Assembly (NCBI RefSeq): GCF_000346485.2
Contig: NZ_KQ976354.1
Span: 4,181,436 to 4,245,435 of the forward strand
Origin: Scytonema hofmannii PCC 7110
GTDB taxonomy: Bacteria > Cyanobacteriota > Cyanobacteriia > Cyanobacteriales > Nostocaceae
Length of the DNA: 64,000 nt
Reading direction: 5' to 3'
In this document: piece by piece, positions 54,592 to 63,602 of the stretch
How positions within the stretch are numbered: position 1 is the first letter of the stretch
How the letters are laid out: each line of letters starts with the position of its first letter
Program-made: the position numbers and the translations under genes
The notes under the pieces: generated by a model
The model's input: only the letters and a program-made list of their open reading frames with translations
Database searches by the model: none
What the model was told of the DNA's origin: nothing

Positions 54592-55044
54592 CTATATAGC
54601 ATTAATGTCTTCCAGTAGTAACACTTGCAATTCTGTAATACGTTTGAACACCACATCATTAGTCAGAAATGCCTCACAACTTGCTGCCAAAGCGACAGCG
54701 ATTTGAAAAGCATCTGGTAATTGTAAGTTGTATTTAGCTCGGATTTGAGCAGCATCTAGAGCTATGCTTGAGTTAATAATTGGCTCAAAGATAATGTTTT
54801 CAGTGTTAAAAAATAATTCCATGTATTGTTGTTGTAAATTTATTTGTTCTAAACGGTAGGGACGCACTAAACACTCAGCTAGAGTGACTGGGGACGTAAC
54901 ACCTATCAATAAACCGTTCTCAATGCGCTCAAATATTTCTCTGACAATTGGCAAATATTGTAGATTTTCTTCTACGGCATAAATGACTGGTGCGCTATCT
55001 AGAAACAAGCGCTTTACATCCTGTAATCTTTCCTCAGTAGTCAC
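54592..55044 (-). CDS. PIN-domain toxin
   Basis: A 150-residue PIN ribonuclease: first Asp in LFLDSAPVIYAVE, Glu in VTLAECLVRP, Asp in QLPDAFQIAVALA and Asp in FLTNDVVFKRI. The start overlaps the upstream antitoxin by four bases (ATGA). It is intact and forms a type II module with the gene at 55041. Target RNA unknown. Confidence 0.85.
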   Translation of the reverse strand: MTTEERLQDVKRLFLDSAPVIYAVEENLQYLPIVREIFERIENGLLIGVTSPVTLAECLVRPYRLEQINLQQQYMELFFNTENIIFEPIINSSIALDAAQIRAKYNLQLPDAFQIAVALAASCEAFLTNDVVFKRITELQVLLLEDINAI

Positions 55045-55307
55045 TCTTGCTTCCTAGATTCCATTTCTTCAATTTCTAACTCTGGAAACTCTCCCCGTCT
55101 CATACGTGTAATATATTCTTGAGCATCCATACCTCCTAAGTGATTGGGTGCAATTCCAATAAATTCAGTAACTTTGCGACGTGGTTTGCCTGTAATCTCG
55201 CACCCTCTAAGTTTTTCTACTAAATGAGAAATTAGATGCAGTTGCTCATCAGGTGTAAGTGCATCTACTAGTCTCATCACCTCAATTAATTCTCCAGACA
55301 TCTTCAA
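55041..55307 (-). CDS. Antitoxin-like partner of the PIN toxin
   Basis: The 88-residue protein begins with a helical segment (ELIEVMRLVDALTPDEQLHLISHL) resembling cyanobacterial antitoxins of the DUF2281/VapB-like sort. It continues with a basic stretch GKPRRKVTEFIG and an acidic tail (FPELEIEEMESRKQE). It precedes and overlaps the toxin gene. The DNA-binding fold is not evident by eye. Confidence 0.7.
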   Translation of the reverse strand: MKMSGELIEVMRLVDALTPDEQLHLISHLVEKLRGCEITGKPRRKVTEFIGIAPNHLGGMDAQEYITRMRRGEFPELEIEEMESRKQE

Positions 55308-55810
55308 TACTCCCTTGTGGCTGTATTATTTTAACCTTAGAGCAAACTTTTTCTCGTACTATAGTGAATAGCTTTCATTTTTATTATCTCTAGGTCAGAG
55401 ACATCAATAGACTCAAAAATGGCCTCTCGACCAGCAGCAGCTGGTGGAAAGAGAAAAAATCGAAGTCTTTTTGGTGAATAAAACAAACGTAGTTCACAGA
55501 TGCCGATCGCCCCATTTTGAAGAAAAGGATAGCTAAGTCTAGTTTCTCCAGGTGCCAATCCATACCACATTTTCAGGTAAATAGACCACACCGTAGGGGC
55601 GCAAGGCATTGCGCCCTTACAAACAGTGTCGTTCGTTTAGGTGAAAGCGGCTGTAAGAGCAAGATTGTGAATTTATTTTATAGATATAGTTATATATCCG
55701 GAGAAGAGGGCTTTCTCCGTGTAGTTTTACCTATAAAAAAACTAACTAATTTTTAATGGCACGCAAAATATCTTGCAATTCATTTATTTATATTTACCCA
55801 TTATTTATTT
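55308..55810. other. Gap with hairpin repeat and an uncertain frame
   Basis: It contains a copy of the gcgcaaggcattgcgc hairpin at 55593-55620. A minus-strand frame (55337-55609, 90 residues, GETRLSYPFLQNGAIGICEL) starts inside that hairpin and may be the end of a truncated gene; no family is recognised. The last 150 bases are A+T-rich and carry the promoter side of the caspase gene. Confidence 0.35.
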
Positions 55811-58800
55811 ATGACTCAATCTAGATATGATTTTCAACGTAATTTAGCAGTTATTATTGGTATTAATGAATACTCAAGTGGTATCCCGCTCTTAACAACT
55901 CCTGTTGCTGATGCCGAAAAACTGGCAAGTGTTCTTCAACAAACCTATAAATATCAAGTTAAAACTCTACTCAATTCACAGGCTACCCTTTCTGGATTAA
56001 ACTCTCTGCTTGAGGATTTCAAAAACAAGAAATTCCCCGTAGGTGATACGACTGTGGAGGTTCAAGAGAGCGATCGCATACTATTTTACTTCGCCGGACA
56101 CGGAATCGTGCCTACAGATGGGCTAGAAAACAACAGTCATTGCAGAGGCTATCTCATACCAAGTGATGCAAAAACTGAAAATCTTCTCCAAACACAAAAC
56201 CTTCTCTTACCCATGCAAGACTTGCATGATGCTCTCATAGAATTGCCATGCCGTCATATGATGGTTATTTTAGACTGTTGTTTTGCAGGAGCATTTCGTT
56301 CAAGTACCTACCGCAACGCCATGCCTGCACGGAAAGTCTACAAGCAACGTTATGATCGCTTCATTAGCGAAAGTGCATGGCAAGTCATCACCTCTGCTGC
56401 TTACAATCAAAAAGCCCTTGATTTCTTAGGTTTTTTTGGCAAGAGAGAAAGTGACCAGACACAAGAACACTCCCCTTTTGCAAGTGCATTATTTGAAGCA
56501 TTAGAAGGTCATGCTGACACAACTTTAAAAAGAGGTGATGGTATTATCACTGCAACGGAAATTTATTCCTACGTGCGGGATAAAGTTGAGCAAATCACTG
56601 ACGACCAAAACCTCCGCCAAACACCAAGTTTATTTCCCCTGCAAAAGCATGACAAAGGTGAATATATTTTCTTGCTACCTCAATTTGATAGGGAGAAGCT
56701 CGAAGATGCACCCGTACTCAAGCTAGAAAACAATCCATACCGAGGACTCAAAAGCTATGAAGAAAAACATTCTTCTCTGTTCTTTGGTAGAAATGAACTT
56801 GTCAATCGACTGTATACTCATATGAGCGAACGCCGTCACCAGCTAACTGTGGTCTTAGGAGTTTCCGGTTCTGGCAAGTCAAGTTTGGTGAAAGCAGGGC
56901 TGATTCCTTGCTTGCGAACTCATCACGAACAAGAATTTTATATCTTACCTACCATTCGACCAACAAAGTCTCCTTTTGGAGCACTTGCAGAAGCAGTTTT
57001 GCGAAATGCTTATACAGATGAAGCCGAGAAACAAGAGGAAATTTCTCACTTCAAACAAAAGCTTAAGAAATCACCCAGTCAATTTATTAGCCTCATAGAA
57101 CAGTATAACCAAGTACCCGCTAACACAAAGTTTTTATTGGTTGTTGACCAATTTGAGGAACTCTTGACAATGTGCAAGACAGAAGAAAAGCGAGAGAGTT
57201 TCTTAAATTTTTTGGCACAAGCTTTAGAAACAGAACCTCGCCTTTATATTGTGTTGACTTTGCGGTCTGACTTTGAATCCCGTTTTACAGATTCTCCTCT
57301 AAAACCATATTGGAATACAGCACGCTTTGAAGTCAAAGCTATGAAGTCTCATGAATTGCGTCAAGCCATTGAAAGACCTGCGATGGAAAAGATGTTAGAC
57401 TTCGAGCCAGCAACTCTTGTGGATCGCCTCATTGATGAAGTTGGGCAAATGCCAGGGGCGCTGTCACTGTTATCTTTTACACTCAGCGAACTTTATATAA
57501 AATGTATAGCACAAGAAAGGCGAACGTTAACTGAAGAAGATTACAATGCCTTGGGTGGAGTTGTTGGTTCGTTAAGACAGCGAGCAACGGAGGAATACGA
57601 AAAGTTTGACTCAGCCCATCAAGCAACATTGCGGCGAGTCATGTTAAGAATGGTAACGATTGAGGATGGACAGTTAGCACGGCGGCGAGTCCCTTTATGG
57701 GAACTTAAGTACGTTTCGGTTGCAGAGAACGAACGAGTGGAGACAATTCTCAAGCATTTTGCCCAAGTTCGCCTGATTGTTAAGGGACAAGACATCGGAG
57801 GAGAACCTTATGTAGAACCCGTTCATGATGCGCTAGTCAGAGAGTGGGACAAGTTGGAAAAATGGCAGCGACAGGAACACGAAAACTTGATATTGCAACA
57901 GCGTTTAACATTTGCTGTTTATGATTGGAACAAGCACGAGCAAGCAATAGGGTATCTTTGGGTGAACGATCCTCGTCTCAATCGCTTAGAGGAATTGCTT
58001 GAATCTAAAGATGGTAACTGGCTCAATCAACTAGAAATAGAATTTGTTCAAACTAGCATCAACAGAAGAAAGAAAGAGCGTGAGAAAGAGAAAAAGCAGC
58101 GACAAAAGTTCCAGAGATATCAAGTGACAGCAGAACTGCAACAGCAAGCATATCTCGTCCAACAGCTACTCACGCTTAAACAACCCGCGAGCAGTTTGGC
58201 TCTAGCAGTCGTAACATTAGGACAGAATTTAGAAGAACTCACAGAGATTCTCAGCCCCGTACAGTCTAGCTTAAGAGCGGCAGTGGAAAATGCCAGAGAA
58301 CGGGATATTTTGGGGGTCGGGGATATATCTGCTGTGGCTATTAGCTCTAATAAACAGTACATCGCTTATAGTGTATCGGATTCATTAAGTTTGTGGGATT
58401 TTCAAGGGAGTTTTATTAAGGAATTTCTAGTTTCCGATAGCGATCGCATCCAAACCATCGTTTTTAGCCCAGACAGTCAGGCGATCGCAACTGTTAGCAA
58501 TAATTGTAAAATACATTTGTGGAACATTTATGGTGACCTTCTCAGTTACTTTACAGTCCCCGATGGTAATATCAACTCTATAGCTTTTAGCCCCGATAGT
58601 CAAACAATGATAACGAGTACTTCTGGGAGTGAGGGAAAAATCCAATTATGGAACATTAATGGTGATTTAATTCGAGTTTTTTCTGTCTGTCAAGAGAGAC
58701 TAAATTCAGTAGCTTTCAATGGTAAATACATTGTAACCGCTAGTGCTGTAAGTCAGGAAAAAGTTCAGTTATGGAATATTGAGGGTAACTTAATTAAAGA

Positions 58801-60256
58801 TTTTATTGACCTTGAAGAAGAAATCAACTCTGTCGCTTTTAGCCCTAATGGTGAATATATTGTGACTGGTAGTGCGGGTCGTTTAGGAAAAGTCCAGCTA
58901 TGGAGTTCTCAAGGAGAATTTATCAAAGAATTTCTCTTAGGTGAGGATGAAATTAACATTAAAGAAAATGGGGTTCAATCGGTTGCTTTTACATCAGATA
59001 GTCGGAAAATTATTTGTATCAGTCAATGTGAAACAGGCACACCATCAGTCGTGTTGCGATTGTGGAACTTAGAGGGCTATGTCATCCAAAAACTGGCATA
59101 TTCTGGAAATTACATTGCTGTAAGTGCAGATGGCAAATGTGCTATTACAGGCAGTCGTGGAGACTTTGGCAAGGTCACATTATGGGATTTGCAGGGCGAT
59201 GAAATAGATGTCTTATCAGAACATCAAACTGCTATTCACTCAGTTGCTGTCAGTGGTGATGGAAAAATTATTGTGAGTGCGAGTGATGATGGCGCTTGGT
59301 TGTGGAATTTTAGAGATGCTATTCGTCAACCACTGCCACATAAAGGAACTGTCAAGTTAGCTGCGATCGCTACTGATGGGCAAGCGATCGCAACAGGAAC
59401 TCACAATGGAATTCTACGTTTGTGGAATTTACAGGGCGATTTATTAAGAGAGTTCCAAGCATATCAAAGTGCGGTCAATGCAATTGCTATTAGTCCCGAT
59501 GGCAAGAAAATTATCACTTGTGGAAGTGATGACCTGAATCTTGACAAGATACGACTGTGGGATTGCCTGGGCAACTTGCTGGAAGAAAGATTCTTTGAAG
59601 GTCAAAAAAGCTTTCACCGGAAAGTTGCTATCAGCGCTGATGGCAAGACAATTGTGAGTATCAGTGATGTTGTTAACATTCAGATGTGGAATGTCCGGGG
59701 TCAATTGATTGCGGAAATTTCTGATGGTCACTCGGCTTATATCAATTCAGTGGCTGTGAGTGCTGATGGACAAACGATTGTTACGAGTAGTGATGATGAG
59801 ACGTTAGGATTGTGGAACAGACAGGGTAAACCTATCCTCGATCGCCCTTTGTTAGATTCAGTTCCTCATTCCGTCGCCGTTAGCGCCGATGGGCAGTATA
59901 TTATTAGTGGAACTCGCGACAATTGCGTGCGGTTGTGGGATCGGCAAGGTCATCTCATCGATCGCCTCCTCCCCGGACATGCAGATGTTGTGAGTGCTGT
60001 TGCTATCAGCCAAGATGGGCTAACAATTGTCAGTGGAAGTTGGGATGGAATGGTGCGGTTGTGGTGGGGCGGTAATTGGAAAAACTGGCTGCAAGTGGCT
60101 TGCGATCGCCTGCGCTATCACCCAATCTTAGAAGAGCTTTCAGACGACATTGACAAACAAGCCTGTGAAGTTTGCAGAAAACTTGTTTGGGAACAAAACG
60201 ATCTATCAGAAACAATATGGGAGAGCGAGAACCCCTCTGTTTTAACCAAGAGATGA
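55811..60256 (+). CDS. Caspase-nSTAND NTPase-WD40 protein
   Basis: A 1481-residue protein in three parts. Residues 1-290 form a caspase-like C14 protease: NLAVIIGINEYS, His97 in FYFAGHG and Cys157 in ILDCCFAG. Residues ~310-780 form a STAND NTPase: PYRGLKSYEEKHSSLFFGR, Walker A LGVSGSGKSSLVKAG (~350), Walker B LLVVDQFEELL and an LRxAIERPA-type helical domain. A coiled coil (RRKKEREKEKKQRQKF) leads into about a dozen WD40 blades (~845-1435). Target binding by WD40 probably triggers oligomerisation and protease activation, a conflict/cell-death design. The frame is intact and both catalytic residues are present. Confidence 0.92.
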   Translation: MTQSRYDFQRNLAVIIGINEYSSGIPLLTTPVADAEKLASVLQQTYKYQVKTLLNSQATLSGLNSLLEDFKNKKFPVGDTTVEVQESDRILFYFAGHGIVPTDGLENNSHCRGYLIPSDAKTENLLQTQNLLLPMQDLHDALIELPCRHMMVILDCCFAGAFRSSTYRNAMPARKVYKQRYDRFISESAWQVITSAAYNQKALDFLGFFGKRESDQTQEHSPFASALFEALEGHADTTLKRGDGIITATEIYSYVRDKVEQITDDQNLRQTPSLFPLQKHDKGEYIFLLPQFDREKLEDAPVLKLENNPYRGLKSYEEKHSSLFFGRNELVNRLYTHMSERRHQLTVVLGVSGSGKSSLVKAGLIPCLRTHHEQEFYILPTIRPTKSPFGALAEAVLRNAYTDEAEKQEEISHFKQKLKKSPSQFISLIEQYNQVPANTKFLLVVDQFEELLTMCKTEEKRESFLNFLAQALETEPRLYIVLTLRSDFESRFTDSPLKPYWNTARFEVKAMKSHELRQAIERPAMEKMLDFEPATLVDRLIDEVGQMPGALSLLSFTLSELYIKCIAQERRTLTEEDYNALGGVVGSLRQRATEEYEKFDSAHQATLRRVMLRMVTIEDGQLARRRVPLWELKYVSVAENERVETILKHFAQVRLIVKGQDIGGEPYVEPVHDALVREWDKLEKWQRQEHENLILQQRLTFAVYDWNKHEQAIGYLWVNDPRLNRLEELLESKDGNWLNQLEIEFVQTSINRRKKEREKEKKQRQKFQRYQVTAELQQQAYLVQQLLTLKQPASSLALAVVTLGQNLEELTEILSPVQSSLRAAVENARERDILGVGDISAVAISSNKQYIAYSVSDSLSLWDFQGSFIKEFLVSDSDRIQTIVFSPDSQAIATVSNNCKIHLWNIYGDLLSYFTVPDGNINSIAFSPDSQTMITSTSGSEGKIQLWNINGDLIRVFSVCQERLNSVAFNGKYIVTASAVSQEKVQLWNIEGNLIKDFIDLEEEINSVAFSPNGEYIVTGSAGRLGKVQLWSSQGEFIKEFLLGEDEINIKENGVQSVAFTSDSRKIICISQCETGTPSVVLRLWNLEGYVIQKLAYSGNYIAVSADGKCAITGSRGDFGKVTLWDLQGDEIDVLSEHQTAIHSVAVSGDGKIIVSASDDGAWLWNFRDAIRQPLPHKGTVKLAAIATDGQAIATGTHNGILRLWNLQGDLLREFQAYQSAVNAIAISPDGKKIITCGSDDLNLDKIRLWDCLGNLLEERFFEGQKSFHRKVAISADGKTIVSISDVVNIQMWNVRGQLIAEISDGHSAYINSVAVSADGQTIVTSSDDETLGLWNRQGKPILDRPLLDSVPHSVAVSADGQYIISGTRDNCVRLWDRQGHLIDRLLPGHADVVSAVAISQDGLTIVSGSWDGMVRLWWGGNWKNWLQVACDRLRYHPILEELSDDIDKQACEVCRKLVWEQNDLSETIWESENPSVLTKR

Positions 60257-60288
60257 AGCTCGACCCATAGGGCTTTAGCCCTGTGTTT

Positions 60289-60400
60289 CTATTTTCCTTT
60301 TTGATTTTCAATATACTTTTTAACTACCTCGGTACTGACTTGACCTGTTGAAGCTACAAAGTAAGTCGGTGTCCACAAAGCAGGTAGTTTTTTTAAGTTA
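60289..60400 (-). pseudogene. C-terminal remnant of IS200/IS605 TnpA
   Basis: The minus frame reads LPALWTPTYFVASTGQVSTE then VVKKYIENQKGK before TAG. This is the C-terminus of Y1 transposase TnpA, including the catalytic Tyr helix (KKYIENQ). Nothing upstream of Leu remains, and a TetR gene abuts it. A cccatagggctttagccc-like palindrome sits at its 3' side. Confidence 0.75.
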
Positions 60401-61012
60401 GATTTTTCCTACCGTTAGGGCTACGGTTAGTAATTTAACGACTGCGATCGCTTGTTCTTCGAGTGGCTCATGAGCGGATTCTCGAACGAGCCAGGGATGG
60501 TGAAATTTGAGGGTAGCAGCAGTCACTGCTGAGGTTGCCAGGGAGAGATCGGCAATCTGGAATTCACCACTTTCGACTCCACGGGTCAAAATTCCTAGAA
60601 GGATGGACGATAAAACCTGCAAGTGATGCTCGATTACCGTGCGATCGGCTTCCACAATGGCGAGATAAGCGTCAAAAAGTTCTGGATCGGCGGCAAGTTT
60701 GTCCCGTTTGAGCCGATAAAGTCCTAATATGTAGGCTTGCAGGCACTCCTCAGCAGAGACCGATTTTTGAGTCATCTCTTGCAGAGCTTGTTCAATGCCG
60801 CTAAACCAACGTCCTACAACGGCATCCATCACATCCGCTTTAGTTTTAAAGAAGCGGTAAACATTGGCATGCGACATTTTACAAGCACGAGCAATTTCAC
60901 TAACTGTAGTGCGGGCGTAGCCATACCGCCGGAGATGGGCTTCAGCTGTTGCCAAAATGAGTTCTTGTGTCTCTTGAGCAGTCCGTTCTGTTTGCGCCAT
61001 CCCAGTTATCAA
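60398..61012 (-). CDS. TetR family transcriptional regulator
   Basis: The 204-residue regulator has the helix-turn-helix in TTVSEIARACKMSHANVYRFFKTKADVMDAV (quoted motif IARACKMSHANVYRFF). The remainder is an all-helical ligand domain that may start LQAYILGLYRL. ATG 61012 or the internal ATG 61000 (MAQTERTA) are both possible. No divergent target gene lies adjacent; upstream is a MITE-like element. Ligand unknown. Confidence 0.85.
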   Translation of the reverse strand: MITGMAQTERTAQETQELILATAEAHLRRYGYARTTVSEIARACKMSHANVYRFFKTKADVMDAVVGRWFSGIEQALQEMTQKSVSAEECLQAYILGLYRLKRDKLAADPELFDAYLAIVEADRTVIEHHLQVLSSILLGILTRGVESGEFQIADLSLATSAVTAATLKFHHPWLVRESAHEPLEEQAIAVVKLLTVALTVGKI

Positions 61013-61067
61013 TTGCTACTTTCTCACTAACACATTTTGCCACTTGTCTGGCGCATTAGACGACTAA

Positions 61068-61171
61068 TATAGCGTTTCCTAGTCGTTGAGGTACAAATTT
61101 ATCAGCGTCCATCCGCGTTCATCTGCGGTTAATTCATTATTCTGTACCTCACGAAAGTGGGAATTGCTATA
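61068..61171. mobile_element. 104-bp MITE-like element, copy 2
   Basis: Ends tatagcgtttcctagtcgtt then gaggtaca and the complement gtacctcacgaaagtgggaa with ttgctata. The termini match those of the element at 13055-13164 while the centres differ (here tccatccgcgttcatctgcg). Conserved ends with variable cores suggest a mobile non-autonomous family. Confidence 0.6.
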
Positions 61172-61305
61172 ATATCTAAAATAATATAAAAAATTAGACT
61201 TTATTACTAAAAGATCAAAAAATAGATTTTTGCCTGTATTTTCTATTAAAGTTACAGAACAAATTTTTTGTTACATGACTTTGCTAAGAATTAATGCGAA
61301 TTTCA

Positions 61306-61527
61306 TTAATTTTCCCACTTTAATTGACGACTACTGCCACTTTCCCGATTGGTAGGAATTCCACGATTGGGGGGTATACGGGCTTCTAGTTGCTCTTGTT
61401 TAAGAATTTTGACGATTCCACCAGGAGTTTTCAGAGAATGTAACAAATAATATACTTGTACGTAGTTAGCAGAGACAGCTATTATTCCTAGCGTTATCAA
61501 TGGAGCTATAATATATTGCAGTTTCAT
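61306..61527 (-). CDS. Small membrane-anchored hypothetical protein
   Basis: A 73-residue protein with one N-terminal membrane helix (QYIIAPLITLGIIAVSANYV, residues 4-23) and a polar tail LKTPGGIVKILKQEQLEAR followed by Arg/Pro/Asn-rich sequence. No family is recognised. An RBS is weak and only codon pattern and helix support it. Confidence 0.4.
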   Translation of the reverse strand: MKLQYIIAPLITLGIIAVSANYVQVYYLLHSLKTPGGIVKILKQEQLEARIPPNRGIPTNRESGSSRQLKWEN

Positions 61528-62058
61528 TATCTGTACCTCAGAAAAAACACTTGTAATACAACTTCACTAGTGTCTGTGTGTTTTTCTGATACAACATGGA
61601 ACTCTACTGTTCTAGATGAGTAAAGATTTGGTAAATGCCAGGGGCTTCCCTCCTTTCATCTCGTTGAGGCAGTGGACTGAATTTCAAACGCCAAAATTTT
61701 GGGAATAAGTCCAAGTCAAGCAACATAACATTGTTACAGAAAAATTGCACTTGATTATATAAAGATTATTGTCAAGAGAAATTCCTTCATCGTTACCAGT
61801 GTTAATTTAGTGGTTGAAGCTAATATAGCTATCGTATTTGATTTTTGAACTACACGTAGGGTGGGCAATGCCCACCGCAAGCTTTAGTTGGTGGGCATTG
61901 CCCACCCTACAGTACTTAAAGTTTTTCACAAATCATTTATGATTTCTATAGTTTTCTTAGCTAAGTAAATTAGCTTAGATCTTGTCGTCTTTTCAGGCCG
62001 GCTTTTCCTTTATTTAGCAAGGAAAAGAAAGCGCTAGATTGTATTGGGGATGATAGCT
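61528..62058. other. Gap with palindromic element
   Basis: This gap holds the taggactcc-family palindrome at 61831-61952 and otherwise A+T-rich sequence. No gene is supported before the small frame at 62059. Confidence 0.4.
61831..61952. repeat. Palindromic element, 'taggactcc' family, copy 3
   Basis: The left flank tatttgatttttgaac with tacacgtagg, a long perfect-type palindrome (gtagggtgggcaatgcccac and its complement) and a right flank aaatcatttatgatttcta match the element at 7945. The central palindrome is of a different sequence type, showing module exchange. Confidence 0.65.
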
Positions 62059-62160
62059 ATGATTGGAATAGTTATATTTTTAGGTTTTTGCTTTCTTTGG
62101 CTGATTGGCTTAACACTTCTAGCAGAAATCTGGTTTTTTGAAGAAGAACAGCAGTTTTAA
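62059..62160 (+). CDS. 33-residue putative membrane protein
   Basis: ATG 62059 opens a 33-codon frame of one membrane helix (IGIVIFLGFCFLWLIGLTLL) with an acidic tail FFEEEQQF. A second ATG (62050) is in frame. Size and topology recall photosystem/cytochrome small subunits, but no known one matches. The stop lies 28 bases before the psbA terminator. Confidence 0.35.
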   Translation: MIGIVIFLGFCFLWLIGLTLLAEIWFFEEEQQF

Positions 62161-62187
62161 GGAAAATTCTCATAGAGGTTTTAGATA

Positions 62188-62217
62188 ACAAAAAAGCGCT
62201 CCTTTTTAGGGAGCGCC
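62188..62217 (-). terminator. Rho-independent terminator of psbA
   Basis: On the minus strand the 7-bp stem gcgctcc/ggagcgc (62216-62210 with 62202-62196) with an A-rich loop is followed by a run of seven or more T. It lies 60 bases after the psbA stop. A textbook terminator. Confidence 0.9.
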
Positions 62218-62275
62218 TGGATTAGTTACACTTTGTTTAGCATTACTAACAAGTTAACTGTGTGTTACCTAAACC

Positions 62276-63358
62276 TTAACCGTTGATAGCAGGAGCGCTG
62301 ATAGCAACAGGCGCAACTTCAGCAGATGCTAAGTCGAGAGGGAAGTTGTGAGCGTTGCGCTCGTGCATCACTTCCATACCGAGGTTAGCGCGGTTGAGGA
62401 TGTCTGCCCAAGTACCGATCGCACGACCTTGTGAGTCAATCACGGACTGGTTGAAGTTGAATCCGTTGAGGTTGAACGCCATGGTGCTGATGCCCAGTGC
62501 GGTGAACCAGATGCCGACTACTGGCCATGCTGCCAAGAAGAAGTGCAAGCTCCGACTGTTGTTGAATGATGCGTATTGGAAGATCAAGCGACCGAAGTAG
62601 CCGTGTGCGGCGACGATGTTGTAGGTCTCTTCTTCTTGTCCGAACTTGTAACCGTAGTTCTGAGATTCGGTTTCGGTTGTTTCACGAACCAAGGAAGAGG
62701 TCACTAGAGAACCGTGCATTGCACTGAATAAGCTACCACCGAATACACCTGCTACACCTAACTGATGGAAGGGGTGCATGAGGATGTTGTGCTCAGCCTG
62801 GAACACCAACATGAAGTTGAAGGTTCCAGAGATTCCCAAAGGCATACCGTCAGAGAAAGAACCTTGACCGATGGGGTAGATCAAGAAGACTGCGGTTGCA
62901 GCAGCAACGGGTGCGCTGAACGCTACGCAAATCCAAGGACGCATACCCAAGCGGTAGGACAATTCCCACTCACGACCCAAGTAGCAGAAGACGCCAATCA
63001 GGAAGTGGAAAACCACCAACTGGTATGGACCACCGTTGTACAACCACTCATCTAAGGAAGCCGCTTCCCAGATGGGGTAGAAGTGAAGACCGATGGCGTT
63101 AGAAGAAGGAACAACTGCACCGGAGATGATGTTGTTACCGTAGAGTAAAGAACCTGCAACAGGTTCGCGGATACCATCGATGTCTACTGGAGGAGCAGCG
63201 ATGAAAGCAATGATGAAGCAGATGGCTGCGGAGAGGAGTGTAGGGATCATGATGACACCGAACCAGCCTACATAAAGGCGGTTTTCGGTAGAAGTGATCC
63301 AGTTACAAAACTGCTCCCACACGCTTGCGCTTTCGCGGCGTTGTAAGGTTGCTGTCAT
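62276..63358 (-). CDS. psbA: Photosystem II D1 protein
   Basis: The 360-residue D1 reaction-centre subunit binds the primary donor, pheophytin, Q_B and the Mn4CaO5 cluster. Cluster ligands D170, E189, H332, E333, H337, D342 and the C-terminal A344 are present, and the processed tail (16 residues after LDLA344) is of standard length. Residue 130 is Glu ([10 protein letters not shown]), the form associated with high-light D1; the low-light form carries Gln. It is not an atypical D1. The D1 signature [15 protein letters not shown] is intact. Confidence 0.98.
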   Translation of the reverse strand: MTATLQRRESASVWEQFCNWITSTENRLYVGWFGVIMIPTLLSAAICFIIAFIAAPPVDIDGIREPVAGSLLYGNNIISGAVVPSSNAIGLHFYPIWEAASLDEWLYNGGPYQLVVFHFLIGVFCYLGREWELSYRLGMRPWICVAFSAPVAAATAVFLIYPIGQGSFSDGMPLGISGTFNFMLVFQAEHNILMHPFHQLGVAGVFGGSLFSAMHGSLVTSSLVRETTETESQNYGYKFGQEEETYNIVAAHGYFGRLIFQYASFNNSRSLHFFLAAWPVVGIWFTALGISTMAFNLNGFNFNQSVIDSQGRAIGTWADILNRANLGMEVMHERNAHNFPLDLASAEVAPVAISAPAING

Positions 63359-63392
63359 GGTTTTATGATTGCGATGAATTTTGGCGAATGTG

Positions 63393-63412
63393 TATAGGCT
63401 TTTTTGCCTATG
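63393..63412 (-). promoter_or_regulatory. Hairpin in psbA 5' leader
   Basis: In the psbA direction cataggcaaaaaagcctata forms a 6-7-bp stem with an A-loop, about 40 bases before ATG. Upstream an A+T-rich promoter-like stretch (ttgatgagttttact ... tctattgtaaag, 63450-63480) fits a sigma70 site but is not proven. The leader hairpin may tune mRNA stability, as known for cyanobacterial psbA leaders. Confidence 0.5.
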
Positions 63413-63551
63413 AACTTAATCTACATCTGTTTACTTAACTTTACAATAGAATTAAGTTTAGTAAAACTCATCAAAAACATAAGTGGAACTTATGAAAATA
63501 CCATTTAGAGATCGGCTCTAGTGCTGCATATTTTAAGTAGGTTGAATTAAC

Positions 63552-63602
63552 TGGTCACTGGTCACTGGTCACTGGTCACTGGTCACTGGTCACTGGTCAC
63601 TG
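63552..63602. repeat. Tandem heptamer STRR (tggtcac)
   Basis: Seven head-to-tail ctggtca/tggtcac units separate psbA from the gene at the right edge and end immediately at its stop codon. It is the inverse of the gtgacca repeat at 33866. Confidence 0.85.
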
